This document shows, piece by piece, positions 47,801 through 57,602 of a stretch of 64,000 bases of DNA; the stretch's first letter is position 1; each line of letters begins with the position of its first letter. This DNA is from Kwoniella bestiolae CBS 10118. Lineage: Eukaryota > Basidiomycota > Tremellomycetes > Tremellales > Cryptococcaceae. Location: NCBI RefSeq assembly GCF_000512585.2, contig NC_089241.1, positions 3,738,001 through 3,802,000 of the forward strand, read 5' to 3'. The notes below the pieces were generated by a model. It was not told where the DNA came from. It ran no database searches and saw only the letters and a program-made list of their open reading frames with translations. The position numbers and the translations under genes are program-made.

Positions 47801-50376
47801 CATATGGCTAGCATGTCGCAAAGAGGGTTTAGCTGATTTCTGCATTATACTTGCAGGTTCCGTTATCAACGTTGCTCAGATGGTAGCGTGTGTAGGTCAA
47901 CAGATTATTGCTGGTTCTCGTGTACCGAACGGTTTCCAAGATCGATCGTTACCGCATTTCAAGAAAAAGTCCAAGAATCCACCTTCAAAAGGTTTCGTTC
48001 GAAATTCTTTCTTCTCAGGTTTGACACCTACAGAGTTCTTGTTCCACGCCATCTCAGGTCGAGAGGGTTTGGTCGACACTGCGGTCAAAACTGCTGAGAC
48101 TGGTTATATGGCTCGAAGACTTATGAAAGCTCTGGAAGATCTATGTACCCACTACGATCTGAGTGTGAGGAACAGTGTCGGTGGTATTGTGCAATTCCAG
48201 TATGGTGACGATATGTTAGATCCTGCTTGTTTGGAAGGTGATGCGACGCCCGTGGAATATGTTAGAAGTTGGACACATGCTTGTGTAAGTGTAGCTTCAA
48301 GGTCAACATTATGGTGCGGAAAAGCTGACTCGTTATGTATTATAGCGAACTGCCGACCGATCTGGTAAAGCCTTGTTACCGTACGAAGTTCGAGAGATAG
48401 CTCAACGTATATATCCCGAATCAATTGTTCCCCCTTCACCTCAACCTCACAAACGAGGCCGAGGTAGAAAAGTGATCAAAGAACCCACTCCACCACCTAT
48501 ACCAACCTTGCTAGAAGGATGGGAAGGATGCCATGAGAAATACCGAGAAACAACCTACAACTTCATCATCGACAAGATCGTCAAGACCATGGTCAACCAG
48601 CGAGTGGCCAGAGGTCTCCCAGACGCAGATGATAAAGCCATGGCAGAGGAGTATGAAGATCTCCTCGTATCTTCCGATCAAGCCATTCGACAAGTCCTTG
48701 AAAATGCCAATAAAGTTACGGAATCTCAACTGAACTCTTTCCTCGAGAATTGTCGGATTAGATATTTGAGAGCCAAGATCGAACCTGGAAGTACGGTCGG
48801 TGCGGTCGGTGCTCAGTCGATTGGTGAGCCTGGTACGCAAATGACTTTGAAGACTTTCCATTTTGCTGGTGTTGCTTCCATGAACGTCACGTTGGGTGTA
48901 CCCCGTATTAAGGAGATTATCAATGCTGCGAAGGTCATTTCGACGCCTATTATCACGGCGGAAATGAATATCCCAGAGAGTGAGACTGCTGCTAGGATCG
49001 TTAAAGGTAGAATAGAAAGGACTGTTTTGGGTGATGTGAGTCTTGCGCCTCCTTTTCATCTCTTTTTGGCCACAATTTGAAGGACAGGAGAGGGGTATAG
49101 CACCTGTGAGAAGGTTTTGCTGATGTCTTGTTTGCGTGGATTATGGATAGATTGCATCGTGTATTGAAGAAAGTTGGACGAACGCAAATGCTTATATTGA
49201 GATCCATATCGATATGAAAGCTGTTAGAAGATTACAGGTGAGCTTAAGCACAACTATCGTGGGATCTTAGGATTGAGCTAACATCGATCGTTTGCCATAT
49301 GATCAGCTCGAAATAACACTAGAATCCATCAAATGGTCCCTCGTCGCAGCACCCAAGCTCAAGATCCCCGAAGGATCCATCCACATCTCTGAGAAAACCT
49401 CGCGAATCAGATTATGGATTGACGAGCCTGCTAAAGATAAGGAGAAGACTGGAGGGATCTACGAGCGATTGAAATTCCTTAAGCGGGCTATTGCGGATAT
49501 CCAAGTCAAGGGTTTACCCTCGGTCGATCGAGGTGTGGTGACTAAGGATGAGAAGAATGATAAGATTCATAGATTGTTGGTTACTGGATATGGGCTGAGT
49601 GAAGTGATGGGTACTGAGGGTGAGGATTTTGTTCCATTCCCTCCTCGTAGAAGGGTTACGCACATTGAATGATGAAGGCTAATATCGTCACAGGTGTCGA
49701 CGGTCTCAAAACCAAGACCAACCACGTGATGGAAACCCAAAAAGTACTAGGTATCGAAGCTGCCCGATCGACGATTTATAACGAAATCCAACATACCATG
49801 AGATCCCACGGAATGTCCATCGACCCCCGACACGTCATGTTGCTGGGTGATGTGATGACGTACAAGGGTGAAGTGCTGGGTATCACGAGGTTCGGTGTGC
49901 AGAAGATGAAGGATTCGGTGTTGATGTTGGCGAGTTTCGAGAAGACTACTGATCATTTGGTGAGTTACCTCTTACTCTCGACTATTGCGAGTTCCCATTC
50001 AATATCTGATAATTGCTGATATTTTCATTATGCTTAGTTCGACGCATCGCTCTTCTCGAAGAAAGACGAGATTCAAGGTGTATCAGAATGTATCATCATG
50101 GGTACACCCGCACCAGGATGCGGTACTTCTCTGTGAGTGTCCAGCTTAGCTTCGATATCACGTTAGTAAGTGAGCTGATAACCGTCTTCCAGCGCATCCA
50201 TCGTAACCCCCGCACCGTTCTTACCAAGGAAGAAACCGCTCTTATTCGAATCAGCCTACAAGGCAGGTCAAGATCGGATTAAATCGTTTGATACTGTGCT
50301 GAATGGGATGGACGTGAATTATAGTGGTGCGATGGATGGAATGATGGGTGGTGGAATGGAGATTGACGTTTATTGA
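44873..50376 (+). CDS. RPO31: RNA polymerase III largest subunit (C160)
   Basis: Catalytic subunit of RNA polymerase III, which makes tRNA, 5S rRNA and U6. Sixteen exons give 1,488 residues: 44873-44940, 45006-45147, 45216-45365, 45436-45798, 45860-46075, 46137-46346, 46416-46675, 46734-46882, 46937-47782, 47857-48284, 48346-49035, 49151-49237, 49307-49619, 49694-49959, 50038-50132, 50193-50376. Blocks in order: zinc-binding CLTCGEEAAKCVGHYG; clamp CxxC pairs (CKTC and CNYCG); [30 protein letters not shown] with the three Asp that hold the active-site Mg (~residue 510); FGVILRDYGPEEAAKAMNRL; GSTVGAVGAQSIGEPGTQMT (trigger-loop entry); and LGIEAARSTI. TEEARTEALELMSVKKNLVT favours Pol III over Pol I or II. 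The short C-terminus has no CTD heptads. Confidence 0.96.
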
Positions 50377-50763
50377 GATCTTGAATAGTCATTCTTTCTT
50401 GGACGGGGTGATCTTCCCGCCTGTCCCTATCGTTTCTTCGTTTCATATCTTCTTATGGGTTTCTTTCATGTTCTGACGATTATTCATGATGTAAAATATG
50501 CATAAATAATATATATTCCATCTAGTCCAGTCCAATCCAAGTTCACAGGGCAAAGTGAATTGAGTATGATGTATTTGTATTTGTATTTGTATTTGTATTT
50601 TGTTTATCTCGATCAATGGGTGACCAGTAAAGTGATGGCATTGAAAATCTACTCTATCCTAATCTACAGATACTCTAGTGTATTCAAATCGATATATTTC
50701 ACTACCTCATCATCTGGTACCAGCTCTTGACAACCTGTTACCGTCTCGAACAGAGTGTATCAC
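50377..50763. other. Convergent intergenic region with hexanucleotide repeat
   Basis: It holds the 3' ends of the Pol III subunit and UMP-CMP kinase genes and a (GTATTT)5 repeat at 50571-50600. No gene is seen. Confidence 0.6.
50571..50600. repeat. (GTATTT)5 microsatellite
   Basis: Five perfect GTATTT units in the convergent 3' region. Confidence 0.95.
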
Positions 50764-52060
50764 TTATACAGCTGGAGCGAGTACCGGGGCACCAGTGGTA
50801 GCGTTCTCAGCATCAGTACTAGTAGAAGTAGCATTTGCAGCTGGAACATGCCCTTGAGATTGAGATTGACCACCTAATCTTTGATCAATCTCCAATTTGA
50901 CTTTTTGGTACACCTCGTCGATTGGGGGAGAAGAGTCGATCTCTACGACCTTTCCGAGTTTTCTATAGTAATCAACAACAGGCATAGAAGTCTCCACGAA
51001 GGTTCCTATGACAATACACATCAGCACCTATCCCCTTCTCAAGTGAAGTGAAAACCCAAACTCGCACTCGAACTCACTAAACCTCTTAACAATACTCTCC
51101 TTATTATCATCATCCCTCCCACTGGTCTTACCCCTCTCCAACAATCGTTCCAGCAAGATCGCCTCGGTAGTAGCGAAGAAGAGGACAAACGAAGATTTCA
51201 CGACTGATTCATCGAATTTCAAAGCTTGGTCCATCTTTCGAGGGAAGCCGTCGATCAGGAATCGGCCTTGGCCATTTGACCAGGCTGATTCGGGGAAGGA
51301 GGGTGGGGAGGCGAGGGTGGAGGACATGGCGTTTTCGAGGAGCTGGGCGGGTGGGTGGGTCAGACAAGTTATCACGTCAGCTCAGCTTGACTGTGAGACC
51401 TTCTGGTACAGTGTGAGAAGCCGAGTCGACCCACCTTGATGGTTACCTCTTGAGGGACGATCTTACCCTCCTTGATGTACTCTGTGATGAGCTCACCGTA
51501 CGTTGATCCAGGTCTGTTTCGCTCTTCTCTGAGGAGATCTCCGGCTGAGCAGTGCAGGTTGACAGAATTCAGTGTTGGGACCACGGCGAGGGTATATGTG
51601 ATATGATGAATTGAATACTATAACTCACCTGAGAGATGCTTGAATCCATAATCTTTCACCAACCTCTCACATTGAGTACCTTTACCTATTCACCGTATTG
51701 ACATGTCAGCTCGTATCCTCTTTCTCGAGCAGCATCACAACCATCATACTCCCCCTCCCCTCCTTCGTAGTGATCTAATCTGACTTCCATACAGCTGTCT
51801 TCCTTTCCTCCGAACGCGTCAACCCAATCCCAAACACACTCACCAGCACCAGGTCCCCCCAATACGAAAATCACAGTAACCTTTCCTTGGTCAAACACAG
51901 GCTTGTCCGATAAGACAGCAGTCTCCGGAACAGCCTTGGCGTCAGGCTCAGAGGGGTGAGCGGGGGCATGCCCCTCTGGATGAGGGGTGGGTGTAGGGGC
52001 AGAGGTGGATGAGGGAGAGTCGGATGAGAAGACTGCTTTGAGCTTGTCGATGACTGTCAT
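50764..52060 (-). CDS. URA6: UMP-CMP kinase (uridylate kinase)
   Basis: Transfers phosphate from ATP to UMP and CMP in pyrimidine nucleotide synthesis. Five exons give 296 residues: 52060-51844, 51685-51629, 51544-51435, 51342-51078, 51005-50764. The P-loop is FVLGGPGAGKGTQC, split by intron 1 after GAG. The NMP-binding block is LSAGDLLREERNRPGSTYGE, then GRFLIDGFPRKMDQA (the DGFPR signature of the adenylate kinase family). The lid is short (ERGKTSGRDDDNKESIVKRF), as in UMP-CMP kinases and unlike long-lid adenylate kinases. About 60 residues before the core (Pro/Ser/Ala/His-rich) and about 40 after it (Ala/Thr/Gln-rich) extend beyond the ~200-residue family core; both look disordered. The ATG at 52060 (MTVIDKLKAVF) was chosen. 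An in-frame ATG at 52201 would add 47 residues. Confidence 0.93.
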
Positions 52061-52548
52061 TTTGTGCTGCGTTGTGTTGATGGAACGGGTAGGGAACGAT
52101 GAAACGTAGAAGAGGATGAGGGCAAGAGGGAGATGTAAAGTAGGTGTTGTGGGTGATGAATGAATGTGAGTTGTGAATTGGTGGTGTTCAGTGCGTTTCA
52201 TCTTGAAAGTGGAGCAACGAGCATCAACACACTGAAAGTGGCACTTTCAATTCAATTCATCCCCTCATCCTTCTGGTTAGTCACTCAAAGTCATCCTCGT
52301 GTAGAATGGGGTTATACTGTACATGCATGGTAAATTGTTTGGATTGGGTTGATATGAGTTTATACGTGATGGATGTATGTATAACACTAGTCTGCTATGT
52401 GCATAAAATCATAGTCCCCGATCAATAAGATGACATTGACTCGGTCTCATCGGACTGGTTTTGATCATGGCAAATCCCCTCTTGCCCAGACTTTTGTAAA
52501 CGGGCTGTAATGATCATCGAGGAGACCGCTAACCTTAAAATCACCCCT
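52061..52548. other. Intergenic region between UMP-CMP kinase and TRAX genes
   Basis: 488 bp between a minus-strand start and the next minus-strand stop. Apart from the TGAAAGTG boxes I see nothing that looks coding. Confidence 0.5.
52204..52249. promoter_or_regulatory. Three TGAAAGTG boxes, two forming a 17-bp palindrome
   Basis: TGAAAGTG occurs at 52204-52211 and 52233-52240 on the plus strand, and as its reverse complement CACTTTCA at 52242-52249. The last two form an inverted repeat around one G. They lie 145-190 bp upstream of the UMP-CMP kinase start and overlap the in-frame upstream ATG at 52201. The binding factor is unknown. Confidence 0.4.
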
Positions 52549-53979
52549 TCAATCTTCCCTTCCCTTCTCTTCCCTCTCTGCAGCATCCTCCAATGCCCGC
52601 TTAGCCATCATAGCTAATACCTCGGGTTTATCGGCGAATTCAATCAGACGTAGTCTCAGAGCGTAGCAAACTATGAATATAGCGTTATATCAGCTTATAT
52701 GGTCTGTCAAGTGAAAAGGTGCAAGGAAGGTAATGGAATGGTTTAGAGCAGTGTTGTACTCACCCTTCTCTATCTTCTCTAACGATCGGGTGGTCTCTTC
52801 CTGCTTTTTAGATAGTTTATATAACATGTGTGGTGGTATTCCATCGAAGTCTACGTTGATCTCGCACATCAGCTAAATTATCCTCTTTGGAAGAGCTGAG
52901 CAGAGAGTTGAGCACGACTTACGCGCTTTCACTGTTCGCACAAACTCGCAAACCTCCAAAGGTGTATTATGATCGCCTGTACTTAACGCTAGAGCCATGC
53001 AGAAATATCAGCATCAAGCTTGTTGCTGCTAGGCATCATAATACCAATTGGTAAACTCACCATTGGTAGCATATCTCATCAGCTCTCCAGTCAGGTCTGA
53101 CATTCCCAGTATGTAATCTTCCGGAGTGACGATGACCAACTGCGATAAATCGGATTACACAGGTCAGCTACAATATTCTACACGTTTCGAGAATGGGGTA
53201 GCTAAGCAAGTGAGTCGACGATACGTACAGGTTCACCAGCTTCATCCGATAATGTCTTTTGCACCGCATCTAGGGGAACTAGCGATTTATGTTCGAGGTA
53301 ATAGAGGAAAGATAAAGCTTCGATGTATTCTTCCAGACCTGGTGATCTGGATACGATATCGAGGATGATTAGCTCTCAAGCCTGAGCAACGACAACGACA
53401 ACCAAAGCAGTATTCAAGCATGCCAAGATCGCTCTTGTTATATGTTCGCATGAATCTGAGAGGAGAAACCTACTCACACCTGTCTATTCCACCTCCAATA
53501 CCCTTTCAAAGCCTCATCCCCTTCTCCAATACTCTTCAATTCATCTTTGATCTTCCCGAAATTCACCCATATCTCCCTTTCCTTCGCCCTTCCTTCCCTG
53601 AGGCATTTATCCTTCTGCTGTGAAGAGGGAGAAGTGGCATTTCGGTGTAGGTGGAATATGAGTTTCTTGGATAGTTGGGTTATGGATCGGGATAGGATTA
53701 TTAGACGTTCTCTTCGCTCGTTCTGCCCGTGACCACAACATCAGCTGCATACCCTACTTCTCAATCAACTTATAGAGCGTGGAGACGATCACTCACATCT
53801 GTATCCAGCTCCGCTCTGTACGATTCGAACGTGCTCATCAAATGCTGTTTCCTACTGACCCCAACCGAGGATTCACCCTCGGAAGGCATCAGGACATCGA
53901 CATCTGCCATTTTTGTGTTGCTGGGTGATTTGTGCTTGGGTGATGAGGGTGGATCTGCGGGACGGGTACGTGGTGGCAT
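52549..53979 (-). CDS. Translin-associated protein X (TRAX) homologue
   Basis: Translin-superfamily protein. In animals and Neurospora, TRAX and translin form the C3PO RNA-degrading complex, in which TRAX holds the active site. Seven exons give 299 residues: 53979-53797, 53722-53478, 53346-53229, 53139-53061, 52988-52923, 52850-52764, 52670-52549. Family blocks: helix 1 (FESYRAELDTDNERRERLIIL, split here by an intron after the second Asp), PGLEEYIEALSFLYYLEHKS, VTPEDYILGMSDLTGELMRY, TPLEVCEFVRTV, and KIEKVCYALRLRL. The EYIE acidic pair and the Asp of SDLTGE match the positions known as catalytic in human TRAX. The N-terminus (MPPRTRPADPPSSPKHKSPS) is basic and could be a nuclear signal. The second in-frame ATG is at 53910. 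No translin partner lies in this window. Confidence 0.9.
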
Positions 53980-54556
53980 AAGAGATGTCCTTGTCTTCAC
54001 CTCCAACCTTGGGAATGTTTTTGAACAGGATGACTTTGACCGTATCGTCCATGAATGTGAGCAGATTGACGTAAATGTTGGATGGGTGAGACGGACAAGT
54101 GAGATCAGAAATATCCTCGGACATGTTCCTAATCTCCGTCTTCCAGAACGTCATGCACGTGAGTGATTTGCTAGTTCAGGTATCGGATGGAACAGGAATC
54201 TAGCGTCTAAGGTACGCTAATCTTAGTGTGTATGTGTGTATGAGTAACATGATGATGATGCTTATTCCACCCGTCTACGCCGTTCAGTGCATCAAAGCGG
54301 TGCATCAAGTGATCAGCGTGTGAATAGAACAATGAATGACGAATGCAGTCAGTCGAGTGGAGTGGAGCGATGACAACGGATCATAATGGATACACTAGCA
54401 TAACCGAATCTCACCGAGTATATAGAGTAGCAAGGTATATAAAGAGGAAAGAGGTGTTCAGTCGTTATTCGAATCCTACCCAGCTTACAACAACCAAATA
54501 CAATTCAGCATCACCATTCGTAGCACACATACATCGCAAACAGCACAAATCACATC
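53980..54556. promoter_or_regulatory. Divergent promoter region, TRAX / small secreted protein
   Basis: 577 bp between start codons. A TATATAAA box at 54436-54443 suits the plus-strand gene. No coding signal is seen. Confidence 0.5.
54436..54443 (+). promoter_or_regulatory. TATA box of the small secreted protein gene
   Basis: TATATAAA about 115 bp upstream of the start at 54557. It suggests a regulated or strongly expressed promoter rather than a TATA-less housekeeping one. Confidence 0.55.
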
Positions 54557-55169
54557 ATGTTCTCCATCATCTCATTATTCTTCCTCCCTCTCTTATCTCT
54601 CACTCTCATCCACGCCGCTCCCCTAGTATCTAGAGTTGACGCAGTAGAATTTACAGGTTATTGGCCTGAGAAGTTTGTCGAGATTGCAGGGTATAATAAG
54701 GGCTGGATCGATGGATCTGGTAATTATACATAGTGAGTTGACTTTACCATACATATCCTTGTGTCGATGCGGTACAAAGCTGATCTCACTATGTGTTCGC
54801 ATAGCACCGGCATCCTCACCTACCCAAATCAGAACACTACCAACGAGACTATCATCTTTGAGAACCAAGCTATCAAATCTTACATCTACCATTTCGGCGA
54901 TATCGATGCATACCCATTTAACAGTAGCTTGTGAGTTTATCATACTTCTTCACACCTATATCTTATTTAGTATCCCTCGACTCGATGGGATGCCTTCACC
55001 CTTGATCACCTTGCTGATGTATATGATATCAATCCTCAGCCAATTCCGAATCGAAGATGCTGCCGATTCCACCCTATTCGACGAATCTCCAGTCTTACCT
55101 ATAATCTCAAAAGAGCAAGCTTTCGGTACTCCCTCTGCTAGCGCTGATGCTCCAGCCGAGACGGCTTAA
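54557..55169 (+). CDS. Small secreted protein of unknown function
   Basis: Three exons, 54557-54732, 54805-54930 and 55040-55169, give 143 residues. The N-terminus is a clear signal peptide (MFSIISLFFLPLLSLTLIHA) followed by APLVSR, a possible cleavage or dibasic-like processing point. The mature part has four N-glycosylation sequons (NYT, NTT, NET, NSS) and is rich in Tyr, Phe and Ile. It contains no cysteine at all, unusual for a small secreted fungal protein. The pattern of short Tyr/Thr/Ile segments (ETIIFENQAIKSYIYHF) suggests a small beta-rich fold. The tail is Ala/Ser/Glu-rich. I do not recognise the family. An effector-like or wall role would be a guess. Confidence 0.78.
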
Positions 55170-55895
55170 TCGACGGAACTAGTCTTCCTTGAACACCAGT
55201 AAGACTCGCCAGCCATTATAATCAGATGAAGTGAAGAAGGCACATATAACAGCACCAAGTATAATCAGCATCGTGATCACAACATGTCAAATTGAATTAA
55301 GAAGAAGGACCGAAGTATAATCATTAGCACTGCAGTCATATATAAAGCATAACATATAATTAGCATGTATTCTTTCCTGCAAACCCATCACTCATCCAGG
55401 CATGACAACTCGATCACCGCTCATAATTCATAGCCGGGAGTCGCGATGGGATTTCTGGTCCACAGAGAAATCCGTTGAATAGCATGAGCATCATCCAATG
55501 CACATTGTGAATCCCATTCGCTGTCACTCATTCCCAATGTGTCCCCGCCGGTAAGCTATACGGCTCTCAACAATGAATCATGCATGAAATCATCCATGTC
55601 AATACAGCAGTTCGTGAGCTATCTTTCCGATCTCTCGACATTTGATGGTCGATCGTGCCTTAGTCGGGATAAGGGTAACTGCAACCCGACGATAGGTAGC
55701 TAACCGGTTCGTCATCGTAATCGTGCATCTGTACATGTAAATATGAATGAATGAATAAATGGGACGAGAGATATAATAGCATATGTATCTCTTAGCCATT
55801 CGAGTACAACCTTCATTCATATTCAATCATCAACACATTCCCTATCTCTCCTATCTATCAGAGTCAGCATCCTTTAATCCACTCACTCAACCACG
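55170..55895. other. Intergenic region upstream of the methyltransferase gene
   Basis: 725 bp between two plus-strand genes. It is AT-rich, with no convincing coding frame. The last 150 bp are pyrimidine-rich in the coding sense (CCCTATCTCTCCTATCT), typical of a fungal core promoter and leader. Confidence 0.5.
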
Positions 55896-57279
55896 ATGGA
55901 CTACGCCTACGCCCTGCTCGATAAAGGTTATATCCCCGATTCGGCCCTTCGACCTGTCATCCGGCAACTATGCAGGAAGAGGCTGCGGGAGATAGATCAT
56001 GGTGAGTCGAGTGTCCTTCACCCCTTCCGACCCCTTATCACCTTAGCTGAGAACATGTTACAGGTTCGTTCGGCGCCAACCACACCGCCAAGATGAGCTT
56101 CGTCTCCGACCTACACACCCGTCCCATCGCTACCCACACGTCCGAAGCGAATGAACAGCACTACGAAGTCCCCACATCCTTCCACGCACTATGTATGGGA
56201 CCCCGTATGAAATATTCCTCATGTCTCTGGGAGGGCGAAGATCCCTCCGGAAAGAGCGTGAAAGTGAAGACTCTCGCTGAGGCTGAGGATCTAATGTTGG
56301 CTAGTTATTGTAAAGCCGCTAAACTTGGTAGAGGTCTAAGGGGAGTGGGGAATGTAGAGGATGGTGGGGAGGTAGGGAAGGAAGGCCAGGGGCTGAAGAT
56401 TTTGGATTTGGGGTGTGGGTGGGGGAGTCTGGGGCTGTTCTTAGCTGAGGTGAGTGGGTTTATTCAAGGGGGAGGAGTGGGATGGAAACGGTAGAATGGT
56501 AGAATGTGTGACCTCGAGCTGACCTAATTTCCATTGGTTTGATAGCACTACCCCCTCGCTCGAATCAAGATGCTTTCCAACTCGCGCACTCAAAAAGAAT
56601 ACATTGACTCAGTCGCCGCTGAAAGGGGGTTCAAGAACGTCGAGGTGATCACTGGTGATGTGAATGTGTACGACTTCGAAGAGAAGGAGCAGTAAGTCCC
56701 ATTCCTCTTGTCACACTCCAACTATCCCACTTCACTTAAAACCATCCATCACAAACTGTCAAAGAGAACCCAAGAGACACAGCTGATACACTTGACATGT
56801 CCAGATTCACCCACATAATGTCCATCGAGATGTTCGAACACATGAAATCCTACTCCCTCCTCCTCAAAAAAGTGTCCACATGGCTCCAACCGCACGGAAA
56901 ACTATTCATCCATATATTCTGTCATAGAAGTCAGCCATACCACTTCGAATCAGATGACGGGTGGATGGCTCAAACATTCTTCAGCGGGGGTACCATGCCG
57001 TCCTTTGACCTATTTACATATTTCCAGGAAGATTTGGTGTTGAAACACTCCGAATGGATCAACGGGGTGAATTACAGTAAGACGTTGGAAAGTTGGTTGG
57101 TCAATCAGGATAAGAATGGGAAAAAGGCGATGAAGGAGTTGACGGATGCGATGGGAGAGGAGGAGGGGAGGAAGACTTATTATAGGTTTAGGGTGTTTTT
57201 CATGGCTTGCGCGGAGTTCTTTGGGTTGGATGGGGGGGAGACTTGGGGTGTGGGGAAGTACTTGTTTGAGAAGAGGTAG
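55896..57279 (+). CDS. Cyclopropane-fatty-acid-synthase-like SAM methyltransferase
   Basis: Member of the CFA/mycolic-acid cyclopropane synthase family, which also includes plant coclaurine N-methyltransferase-type enzymes. Four exons give 370 residues: 55896-56001, 56064-56449, 56546-56691, 56805-57279. Blocks: EQHYEVPTSFHALCMGPRMK (the HYD/E-x-P-x-xF entry motif), YSSCLWEGED, the SAM-binding motif I ILDLGCGWGSLGLFLAE, VITGDVNVYDF (motif II), SIEMFEHMKSYSLLLKK, and HIFCHRSQPYHFES. The lack of a signal peptide or membrane segment suggests a soluble protein. The substrate cannot be read from sequence; a small-molecule amine or a lipid is possible. A Gly/Glu-rich insertion (VGNVEDGGEVGKEG) precedes motif I. 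Confidence 0.87.
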
Positions 57280-57602
57280 ATGGTGGCTGGGTGGTACACT
57301 TGGTGCTGAAGATATTCGGTTGAGGTAAGCAGAGATGAACAAGAATAGATGGAATGCAGCAAAATGATACATGATTATGAGAATAAAAAACGATTGCACC
57401 GCAGTAAAAGTCTACTCAAGTCTATCAATCTATACTCGCCAACTAGCGCGATACGCAGAGCCCTTCCGTTGGTAAAAATACTGATCGTCCCTCTCCCTCC
57501 GCTAATGAGAACAGTCCTTCGCAACCTCCAACTAATCTACAATCTGACCAACAGCACGGATATTCCCCCTGACCGCCAACCTCTTGTGATTTACCTTGTG
57601 AT
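57280..57602. other. Convergent intergenic region
   Basis: 323 bp holding the two 3' ends of the methyltransferase and transporter genes. No gene is seen. Confidence 0.5.

Noticed and set aside
44873..50376. Pol I or Pol II largest subunit instead of Pol III
   Set aside because: There is no CTD heptad array and no large Pol I-type insertions. The TEEARTEALELMSVKKNLVT block and ~1,490-residue length fit Pol III.
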